A stretch of DNA of 12,447 nucleotides from Hyphomicrobiales bacterium (GTDB lineage: Bacteria; Pseudomonadota; Alphaproteobacteria; Rhizobiales; Beijerinckiaceae), in NCBI GenBank assembly GCA_947374125.1, contig CANCAR010000066.1:1-12447 (forward strand), in the 5' to 3' direction. The notes below the pieces were generated by a model. It saw nothing but the letters and a program-made list of their open reading frames with translations, made no database searches and had not been told where the DNA came from. The translations under genes and the position numbers were made by a program. Below, piece by piece: positions 7,136 through 12,447 of the stretch. The first letter of the stretch is position 1. Each line of letters begins with the position of its first letter.

Positions 7136-7594
7136 ATGAAACTTGATTCGATTGATCGCAAAATCATCGCGCTGCTTCAAACGGATAGTCGACTTACGCT
7201 ACAGGACATTGCCGATCGCGTTGGCCTTACGCCATCGCCATGTCATCGGCGCATTGGTCGACTTGAGAGTGAGGGCATCATCACGCGCTATTCAGCGATG
7301 GTCGATCAAAAGGCTGTTGGACTGCCTGTGTCGGTTTTTGTGTCTGTTAAACTTGAAAGACAGAAAGAAAAGGAACTTGAGCAATTTGCCAGTGCGATCG
7401 CAAAATGGCCCGAAGTCGTTGAATGTTATTTGATGACAGGCCCGCGCGACTATCTTATGCGCGTGGTAGCGCCTGATCACATGGGTTACGAACAATTTCT
7501 TCGTCAAAAGCTCACCCGGCTTGAGGGCGTTGCCTCAATCGAGTCGAGCTTTGCGTTGGATCAGATTAAATATTCAGTTGCTTTACCTTTATAA
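7136..7594 (+). CDS. Lrp/AsnC-family transcriptional regulator
   Basis: A 152-residue feast/famine regulator, standard length for the family. The N-terminal helix-turn-helix covers about residues 4-52, with LTLQDIADRVGLT followed by the typical SPCHRRIGRLE. The C-terminal RAM ligand-binding and oligomerisation domain covers about 65-145, including the conserved stretch MTGPRDYLMRV (100-110). The ATG has AGAAGGA 8 bases upstream (7121-7127). It is divergent from the E1-like gene, an arrangement known for MdeR and MdeB and, more loosely, for other Lrp-type activators of 2-oxoacid dehydrogenase genes. The likely role is therefore control of the E1-like gene in response to an amino acid or a 2-oxo acid (inference). 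Its stop is only 7 bp from the stop of the convergent oxidoreductase gene. Confidence 0.93.
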   Translation: MKLDSIDRKIIALLQTDSRLTLQDIADRVGLTPSPCHRRIGRLESEGIITRYSAMVDQKAVGLPVSVFVSVKLERQKEKELEQFASAIAKWPEVVECYLMTGPRDYLMRVVAPDHMGYEQFLRQKLTRLEGVASIESSFALDQIKYSVALPL

Positions 7595-7601
7595 GGATAG
7601 C

Positions 7602-8654
7602 TCACGATTTTGGTGTCCATGCCGGTGGCTTAACCGAACGGCCTGTTTGAGCCGCTTCATAGGCAGCTTCAACCAGTGCGTAGGTTTTTAGATTATCCTC
7701 CCCTGACGTATCTGCCGGGCGTCCGGCGCAGAAGGATTCCAGCATATGGCGGTTTGTGTGAAGAACAGCCTCTTGTGATCCATGCCAAGGCCTGCTTGTC
7801 CAAGATAGAAGCGGACTTCCAATTTGCTCCTCGAAAAAGATTCCTTGGGTTGTTACCTGCATTTTCTCACCACGGGTCACGACGATCGACCCATCCGAAC
7901 CCTCGATTTCGACCAACGTTTCAGGAAAAGCGTCAGGGATTTTTTTCGATTGATAGGTTGACTCAACAATAGAAACGCTGCCGGAGGCATGGCGCATCAA
8001 CATGGTAGCGGTGTCTTCTCCTTTCACCTGAGGATTACGCCGTTGCGTCTCACAAGTCAGATGTTCCACTTCACCCAGAAAATATCGGGCCAAATCCAGA
8101 ACATGGATACCGACATCCAAAATAACGAGCCGCTTTTCTTCGGCGAGATAAGGCTGCCCTTTGTACACATCAAAGCCCGTCCGGAATGAAAGTCGAGCCC
8201 AATTGGGTGTGCCGATTGCACCTGAATCGATAACGGCACGAACCCGCCGCATCGTCGTTGCAAATCGGAAATTTTCGTGCACCGCCAGCCATGTTTTGTG
8301 CCGCCTAGCTGTTTCAACGATATCGATACAGTCGGCCCAACTTGGAGCAAACGGCTTTTGAACAACGGCACCAATGCCACGTTCAGCAGCCATGGAAGCA
8401 AGCACCTTATGGCTTCCCATTTGGGTTGTTATATCAACAAGATCAATCTTCTCATTGTCGAACATGGTCTGAGCATTCGTATAGGAAGTTGCACCAAATT
8501 TCTGCGCTGCTGCTGCTGATTTATTGGCGTCCATATCGCAAACGGCAACCAACTCGGCTCCCTCTTTTCGAAGGTCTGACCAAGCATGCAAATGGTTCTG
8601 AGCATAAAAGCCGCAGCCGATAAGACCGATCCGCATCGTTTTTTGTTTTTCCAT
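7602..8654 (-). CDS. Gfo/Idh/MocA-family NAD(P)-dependent oxidoreductase
   Basis: A 350-residue sugar or inositol dehydrogenase-type enzyme. The N-terminal Rossmann fold starts at MRIGLIGCGFYAQNH (7-21), with GxGxxA-like spacing. The catalytic-lysine motif is QKP (99-101), a variant of the usual EKP with the Lys kept at 100. The C-terminal substrate domain begins near NFRF and carries the family signature LDVGIHVLDLARY (179-191), with Asp180, His184 and Asp187 in the expected places. The frame is open to a TTG at 8714. ATG 8654 is preferred because a GGGGGGA ribosome site (8661-8667) precedes it by 6 bases; an internal ATG at 8636 (MRIGLIG) is the only other reasonable start. It is divergent from the SDR gene. 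The substrate is unknown: a sugar, polyol or lactone is the family expectation. Confidence 0.9.
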   Translation of the reverse strand: MEKQKTMRIGLIGCGFYAQNHLHAWSDLRKEGAELVAVCDMDANKSAAAAQKFGATSYTNAQTMFDNEKIDLVDITTQMGSHKVLASMAAERGIGAVVQKPFAPSWADCIDIVETARRHKTWLAVHENFRFATTMRRVRAVIDSGAIGTPNWARLSFRTGFDVYKGQPYLAEEKRLVILDVGIHVLDLARYFLGEVEHLTCETQRRNPQVKGEDTATMLMRHASGSVSIVESTYQSKKIPDAFPETLVEIEGSDGSIVVTRGEKMQVTTQGIFFEEQIGSPLLSWTSRPWHGSQEAVLHTNRHMLESFCAGRPADTSGEDNLKTYALVEAAYEAAQTGRSVKPPAWTPKS

Positions 8655-8736
8655 GGCGCATCCCCCCGTTAAATTGTTAAGATGAAGTGTTAAAGGGAAT
8701 GAATTATTTTTCAATCGCCAACAATCGAGTCAGTTT
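8655..8736. promoter_or_regulatory. Divergent promoter region with repeated GTTAA(A/G) units
   Basis: This 82-bp gap between two divergent oxidoreductase genes must hold both start regions. Three similar hexamers are visible: GTTAAA (8668-8673), GTTAAG (8676-8681) and GTTAAA (8689-8694). They may be half-sites for a regulator or chance in an AT-rich stretch. The ribosome site of the minus-strand gene is at 8661-8667. No strong -35/-10 pair was recognised for either gene, and the SDR gene lacks a good Shine-Dalgarno sequence. Confidence 0.3.
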
Positions 8737-9501
8737 ATGGATATTTCTGCAGAAAGTATTGGGGTTATGCTGGTAACAGGCGCCAATCGGGGCATTGGTC
8801 GGGCCGTTGCGGAAGCGGGCGCTAAAAATGGGTATGCTGTCGCGGTGCATTATGGGCAGCATCGGGACGAGGCAGAAAGTCTCGTTAAATCTCTCCGCGC
8901 CATCGGTGTTAAGTCCATTTCGGTTCAAGCAGATATGGCCGTTGAAGCCGACATTATTCATCTTTTCAACGAGATCGATCAGCACCTCGGCACGATCACG
9001 GCGCTGGTCAACAATGCAGGCAGCATTGTCGAAGTAAAGCCAATCGCCGAGATTGGTGCTGCAACGGTCGCAAGAACCTTAATGGTCAACCTCGCGGGCC
9101 CTATTCTATGCTGTCGGGAAGCGCTTAAACGCATGTCCACGGCCCGAGGCGGTAAAGGCGGGGCGATTGTCAACATCTCGTCCATGGCAGCTGTACTTGG
9201 GGGATTGCCCAACGAGGTCCATTATGCCGCCAGCAAAGGTGGGGTGGATTCGTTGACCATCGGGCTTGCTCGTGAGGTTGCGACCGAAGGCGTCCGTATC
9301 AATGCCGTTCGACCAGGGGTTATCGATACGCCCATCCATGACTGGCATGGTGGAAACGCATTTCTCGAACACTATGCACCTCAATTGCCCATGAAGCGAG
9401 CTGGCACACCCCACGAAATTGCTGAGGCTGTGCTCTGGCTTTTATCGCCAGCGGCGTCCTATGTTACCGGCTCTATTCTTAACGTATCAGGCGGGCGCTA
9501 A
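8737..9501 (+). CDS. Short-chain dehydrogenase/reductase (SDR), YgfF-like
   Basis: A 254-residue classical SDR, presumably a cytoplasmic NAD(P)-dependent alcohol or sugar dehydrogenase. The cofactor loop TGANRGIG is at 14-21 and the structural motif NNAG at 92-95. The catalytic tetrad is N118, S149, Y163 and K167 (in HYAASK). The spacing of the Ser to the Tyr, the motif VRPGVIDTPIH (191-201) and the ending LNVSGGR resemble the E. coli YgfF group, usually labelled glucose 1-dehydrogenase-like. The predicted start has no good Shine-Dalgarno sequence; a start at Met11 would cut too close to the cofactor loop, so 8737 is kept. The gene is divergent from the Gfo/Idh/MocA gene, and its stop is 6 bp from that of the convergent aldolase gene. 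Substrate not known. Confidence 0.9.
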   Translation: MDISAESIGVMLVTGANRGIGRAVAEAGAKNGYAVAVHYGQHRDEAESLVKSLRAIGVKSISVQADMAVEADIIHLFNEIDQHLGTITALVNNAGSIVEVKPIAEIGAATVARTLMVNLAGPILCCREALKRMSTARGGKGGAIVNISSMAAVLGGLPNEVHYAASKGGVDSLTIGLAREVATEGVRINAVRPGVIDTPIHDWHGGNAFLEHYAPQLPMKRAGTPHEIAEAVLWLLSPAASYVTGSILNVSGGR

Positions 9502-9508
9502 ACGCGCC
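9494..9508. terminator. Small symmetric hairpin at the SDR/aldolase convergent junction
   Basis: GGCGC (9494-9498) and GCGCC (9504-9508) form a 5-bp stem around TAAAC, spanning the SDR stop and touching the aldolase stop. It reads the same on both strands and so could act as a small bidirectional terminator. It is short and no T-tract follows directly on either side, so the call is weak. Confidence 0.3.
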
Positions 9509-10281
9509 TAGCGATGTATTTTACTGTCACTGATTGCTTTAGCCAGAGTATCTTTCAACAAAGCGATATCCGTTCCAAGACAGAGCATACGAAAGCCCCT
9601 TGCCTGCCAGGCGCGGGCGACCTCGGCATTGCCTGCCAAAAACCCTGCCGGCTTTCCTGCCTTGGTGCACGCAGCTAAGAGTTGAGCCACAGCTGCTTCA
9701 AAGCGTGGGTGGTCAAATTGGCCCGCAATACCCATGCTGTCGGTTAAATCAAAATGCCCAAGCCAGCCCACGTCAATTCCCGGCACAGCCAGTATTGCCT
9801 CGGCATTTTCAATTCCCTTCGCCGTTTCAATCAGGGCGATGGCCATAACCCGCTCATTCGAGGCCCGCATCTTGTCAGCAACCTCACCGCCAAGATAATC
9901 ATCATGCGCCATGGAGAACGCTAACCCACGAACGCCCTCCGGCCGATACCGCGTCCAAGAGGCAATCTGTTGCGCCTGTTCGACTGTCTCTACCATGGGG
10001 ACCATAATGCCCATTGCGCCCGCATCAAGAATGGTCGCGATCAGATGATATTGGCAGCCGGGCACGCGAACCATCGGAACAATGCCGATACCGCGCGCAA
10101 ATGCAATCTGGGATTTAATGGTTTCAATACCAACGCCGCTGTGTTCCATATCGAGAATAACAAAACTTGCTCCGGCGACGTGCAGGATCTGGCAAAGGCC
10201 GGGCGTAAAAAATTCAAAAACCATGGTGCCAAATGCAACTTGACCAGATGCAAGTGCGACCTTTACCGGATTAGTTCTCAT
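9508..10281 (-). CDS. HpcH/HpaI-family class II aldolase
   Basis: A 257-residue metal-dependent aldolase of the 4-hydroxy-2-oxoheptanedioate / 2-keto-3-deoxy-L-rhamnonate type. It would cleave a 2-keto-3-deoxy acid to pyruvate and an aldehyde, or run the reverse. Visible motifs are DMEH (44-47, with the catalytic-base His), RVP (72-74), LDAGAMGIMVPMVET (85-99), PEGVRG (114-119), the metal ligand Glu152 in IET and Asp178 in LGHFDLT, where many relatives have GPxDLS. The frame stays open to a TTG at 10479. ATG 10281 is chosen because AGGGAGGT (10287-10294) lies 5 bases before it and the family length is then right. The upstream stretch has no family similarity. The substrate is unknown; with the dehydrogenases and the triose kinase nearby, a sugar-acid pathway is plausible (inference). 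Confidence 0.92.
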   Translation of the reverse strand: MRTNPVKVALASGQVAFGTMVFEFFTPGLCQILHVAGASFVILDMEHSGVGIETIKSQIAFARGIGIVPMVRVPGCQYHLIATILDAGAMGIMVPMVETVEQAQQIASWTRYRPEGVRGLAFSMAHDDYLGGEVADKMRASNERVMAIALIETAKGIENAEAILAVPGIDVGWLGHFDLTDSMGIAGQFDHPRFEAAVAQLLAACTKAGKPAGFLAGNAEVARAWQARGFRMLCLGTDIALLKDTLAKAISDSKIHR

Positions 10282-10286
10282 AATTG

Positions 10287-10294
10287 ACCTCCCT
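10287..10294 (-). promoter_or_regulatory. Strong ribosome binding site fixing the aldolase start
   Basis: AGGGAGGT on the minus strand, 5 bases before ATG 10281. It decides against the longer open frame, which would start at TTG 10479 and add 66 unrelated residues. Confidence 0.8.
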
Positions 10295-10481
10295 AATGTT
10301 AACCTCGGCGTTCTCGGTGAATAGCCCCTAGATTTATAGACACTTTCTTTCCTAAATTTGAGGCGGTAATGCGCCTTCCGCAAGAGTTTTAATTCATTCC
10401 GGTATTCCTTATTCATATTGGCTTGGCGATAGGCGACCGCTTCGACGCTTTCTTTCTGTTCGGTTATGCCCGCAATCAAAG
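10295..10481. other. Spacer of unclear origin between the aldolase gene and the ATPase remnant
   Basis: No gene is supported here. The stretch must hold the aldolase promoter on the minus strand; TATAAAT (minus strand, 10332-10338) is a possible -10 but lacks a good -35. On the minus strand the frame is open across the whole stretch and would encode a highly charged peptide rich in Lys, Arg and Glu, but there is no credible start and no recognised family. The plus-strand frame of the ATPase remnant is open back to a stop at 10359-10361, but nothing ATPase-like can be read before about 10482. A junction between unrelated DNA segments probably lies here. Confidence 0.45.
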
Positions 10482-10706
10482 CCCCTTGGCTTACGCCCTG
10501 AACACATTGTGCTTGGGCTAGGAACGAACGCTAAAGTTATTCGCGTTGAACATCTTGGTGATCAAACGCGCTTGCACTTGAAGTTCTCTGGCTATGACTT
10601 GACGACTTTGACTGATGCTCATTCGCAGTTTATTTTGAGCGACGACATCGAAGTTCGAACAGGTAACCCATTATTTTTCGACGCTGACGGCGGTCGAACT
10701 GCTTGA
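10482..10706 (+). pseudogene. C-terminal TOBE remnant of a MalK/UgpC-like ABC ATPase
   Basis: About 75 codons match the C-terminal regulatory (TOBE/OB-fold) part of single-domain sugar importer ATPases of the MalK/UgpC group. Seen in order are GLRPEHIVLG, then VIRVEHLGDQTRLHL, DLTTLTDAHSQF and the closing GNPLFFDADGGR. The nucleotide-binding domain (about 290 residues, Walker A to Walker B) is absent: upstream of 10482 the frame continues to a stop at 10359-10361 without any ATPase-like sequence. GTG 10509 would give a 65-residue ORF, but a lone TOBE half has no known function, so a truncated gene is the better reading. The stop (10704-10706) overlaps the ribosome site of the kinase gene, so the lost transporter genes probably once formed an operon with the kinase. 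The double ATPase at 2028 is a different family and not its source. Confidence 0.8.
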
Positions 10707-10716
10707 GGAAAAATTT

Positions 10717-12357
10717 ATGAAGCAATTCATTAATGACAAAGAAAAATTGGTCACTGAAGCCATAGATGGCGCCCTCAGAACATCGGGTGGCCGCCTAGCT
10801 CGGCTTGATGGCTATCCCCACATTAAAGTTGTTGTGAGGACAGATTGGGATCGCTCGAAAGTTTCACTTGTTTCGGGTGGGGGGTCAGGTCATGAGCCTT
10901 CGCATGCTGGCTTCGTTGGCAAAGGTATGCTGACGGCTGCAATTTGCGGTGATGTTTTTGCGTCCCCATCCGTTGATGCGGTTCTTGCAGGAATTCTAGC
11001 GGTAACAGGACCAGCTGGTTGTCTTTTGATTGTAAAAAATTATACGGGCGACCGATTGAACTTTGGATTGGCTGCAGAACGGGCCAGAGCCTTTGGTCTT
11101 GAAGTGAGTATGGTTATTGTTGACGATGACATCGCCCTTCCAAATCTTCCTCAATCACGCGGTCTTGCCGGGACGCTTTTTGTGCACAAGATTGCAGGTG
11201 CGGTTGCCGAAAGTGGTGGAAATCTTGAAACAGTAACCAACGTGGCGAAGCAGGTCATCGATGGCGTCATCTCAATCGGAATGTCGCTTGATACTGGCAC
11301 AGTCCCCGGATCACCGAAGGAAGATCGCATTGCCGATGGAAAAGCAGAATTGGGGCTTGGAATTCACGGCGAGGCGGGTGTGGAGCAGGTAAATTTTGAA
11401 GGTGCAAAGCAAGCCATAAATATGGTTGTTGACAGGCTTGCACCGCATATTACCGCAGGATCGTATGTTGCACTTCTCAACAATCTCGGCAGTGCGACCG
11501 GGCTCGAAATGTCGGTTTTGGCAGATGAACTGGCTCGTTCAATCATCGGCGGTCAAATCACGCATTTGGTAGGGCCTGCCGCCATGATGACCTCACTGGA
11601 CATGCATGGATTTTCCATTTCTCTTTTGCCGTTGAGCGAGACCATTCTTGCAGGTCTTAATGCAAGCGTTGTTCCGACAGCTTGGCCCGGTTGCTATGCT
11701 GTGTCAGAAGTAAAGATATTACCGCTTCCTGACGGGTTGACGCAGATACCACCTATGCCGTCGAAGAATAAGCATGCCGAATCTCTGATCCGAAAATGCT
11801 GCGAAATTCTTATTGCATCTGAAGGTGTTCTTAACGGTCTTGATGCGAAATCTGGTGACGGCGATACTGGTTCAACGCTAGCAACGGCATCGCGCTCCCT
11901 TATTAAAGCACTTGATCGACTTCCCCTCGCTAATTGGACGCAATTGTATCGTGCCATTGGTCTGGAGCTGAGCCAGACGATGGGCGGGTCGTCAGGCGTA
12001 TTGCTTGCTATCTTTTTTACTGCAGCCGGTGATGCGTCGGCTAGCGGGCTTGACTATGTAGCAGCATTGAAAGCCGGACTAGCGCGCATACAACAGGTCG
12101 GTGGTGCTAGGCCCGGAGACCGAACCATGATTGATGCGTTAGCTCCGGCGCTTGAAGCTCTTCCGAGCGGACTAGAGGCTGCCGCAACTGCAGCACGTAA
12201 AGGTGCAGATCTGACTGCTGCGATCGTTCGTGCGAAGGCAGGGCGAGCAAGTTATGTTTCAGAGAGCCACCTTGCGGGACATAATGATCCAGGCGCTGAG
12301 GCCGTTGCGCGGTTGTTGGAGGAACTTGTACAAACGAGATCGACTTTTAAAGAATAA
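10717..12357 (+). CDS. dhaK: Dihydroxyacetone kinase, single-chain DhaK-DhaL fusion (ATP-dependent)
   Basis: A 546-residue kinase that phosphorylates dihydroxyacetone (and, in relatives, glyceraldehyde) to the triose phosphate with ATP. The DhaK half (about 1-335) has GGGSGHEP (54-61), the catalytic Asp112 in YTGD and GIHGEAG (215-221), whose His217 is the residue that binds the substrate covalently. The DhaL half (about 350-546) has the Mg-ATP loop with D376, D381 and D383 in LDAKSGDGDTGST, then TMGGSSG (421-427) and GARPGDRTMIDAL (463-475). Fusion of both halves and the length match the Citrobacter and yeast ATP-using enzymes rather than the split PTS-dependent type. GAGGAA (10705-10710) precedes ATG 10717 by 6 bases and overlaps the stop of the ATPase remnant. 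All key residues are present, so it is probably functional, but its original promoter may have been lost with the upstream operon. Confidence 0.95.
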   Translation: MKQFINDKEKLVTEAIDGALRTSGGRLARLDGYPHIKVVVRTDWDRSKVSLVSGGGSGHEPSHAGFVGKGMLTAAICGDVFASPSVDAVLAGILAVTGPAGCLLIVKNYTGDRLNFGLAAERARAFGLEVSMVIVDDDIALPNLPQSRGLAGTLFVHKIAGAVAESGGNLETVTNVAKQVIDGVISIGMSLDTGTVPGSPKEDRIADGKAELGLGIHGEAGVEQVNFEGAKQAINMVVDRLAPHITAGSYVALLNNLGSATGLEMSVLADELARSIIGGQITHLVGPAAMMTSLDMHGFSISLLPLSETILAGLNASVVPTAWPGCYAVSEVKILPLPDGLTQIPPMPSKNKHAESLIRKCCEILIASEGVLNGLDAKSGDGDTGSTLATASRSLIKALDRLPLANWTQLYRAIGLELSQTMGGSSGVLLAIFFTAAGDASASGLDYVAALKAGLARIQQVGGARPGDRTMIDALAPALEALPSGLEAAATAARKGADLTAAIVRAKAGRASYVSESHLAGHNDPGAEAVARLLEELVQTRSTFKE

Positions 12358-12379
12358 TGGTGCCAGAGCCTGTGAACCG

Positions 12380-12447
12380 CGACTCGTTTGCCGACCGAGG
12401 CTGTTAGGCGGCAGAGGTTTCACAACGCTTGGGCGTGAGCCAAGCAT
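12380..12447 (+). pseudogene. Probable fragment of an IS3-family OrfA transposase, cut by the window edge
   Basis: After the kinase stop, 12408-12446 reads AAEVSQRLGVSQA, the recognition-helix region typical of IS3-family OrfA proteins (general form: DRGY, AAEV, RLGVS, SLYxW). The same frame just before gives ADRGC (12390-12404), followed by a stop TAG (12405-12407). Earlier still, RLV can be joined only by dropping one T from the run at 12387-12389. Stop plus frameshift suggest a decayed copy. Only about 20 codons are visible, so this is tentative; no terminal inverted repeat was recognised. Confidence 0.42.

Noticed and set aside
8655..8714. TTG start adding 20 residues to the Gfo/Idh/MocA protein
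   Set aside because: The strong GGGGGGA site before ATG 8654 and the usual position of the Rossmann motif favour the shorter form.
10282..10479. 66-residue N-terminal extension of the aldolase from TTG 10479
   Set aside because: A strong ribosome site precedes ATG 10281 and the extension has no similarity to the family.
12259..12447. Minus-strand ORF running off the right edge
   Set aside because: It overlaps the conserved end of the kinase gene and the transposase-like frame on the other strand, and has no recognisable features.
1..12447. Defence system, CRISPR array, phage genes or RNA genes
   Set aside because: No repeat-spacer pattern, nuclease, helicase, toxin or integrase motif, and no tRNA- or rRNA-like stretch was seen on either strand.

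Overview
The window looks like a catabolic/accessory segment of an alphaproteobacterial chromosome or large replicon, probably from the Rhizobiales. That is an inference from the protein families, their arrangement, and base composition that looks close to balanced by eye. It holds ten intact protein genes. It also holds the tail of a broken ABC ATPase gene and, at the right edge, a probable fragment of an IS3-family transposase gene. No rRNA, tRNA, CRISPR array or complete mobile element was seen.

Layout from left to right. Positions 36-734 (minus) encode a GntR/FCD regulator, divergent from a three-gene ABC importer of the ribose/sugar class: binding protein 882-1928, double ATPase 2028-3560, permease 3547-4605. 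The shared 147-bp promoter region carries two exact copies of a FadR-type operator, TTGTCTTACAA. Converging on the permease is a 799-residue thiamine-diphosphate enzyme related to homodimeric pyruvate dehydrogenase E1 (4602-7001, minus). It is divergent from an Lrp/AsnC regulator (7136-7594). Next come a Gfo/Idh/MocA oxidoreductase (7602-8654, minus), divergent from an SDR dehydrogenase (8737-9501), and an HpcH/HpaI-type aldolase (9508-10281, minus). After a scar region and the C-terminal TOBE remnant of a MalK/UgpC-like ATPase (about 10482-10706) lies an intact single-chain dihydroxyacetone kinase (10717-12357). The last 70 or so bases resemble a decayed IS3 OrfA.

How the genes may work together (inference): the importer brings in a sugar or polyol under GntR control. 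The two NAD(P)-dependent oxidoreductases could oxidise it, and the class II aldolase could split a 2-keto-3-deoxy acid into pyruvate plus an aldehyde. Dihydroxyacetone kinase would move a triose into glycolysis. The E1-like enzyme would act on a 2-oxo acid and is probably controlled by its own Lrp-type neighbour. No sugar-acid dehydratase is present, so the pathway is incomplete within the window and the substrate cannot be read from the sequence. I found no sign of a defence or otherwise wholly new system. The most unusual points are the orphan E1 without E2/E3 genes and apparently without the usual N-terminal E2-docking tail, the duplicated operator, and the remnants on both sides of the kinase gene.
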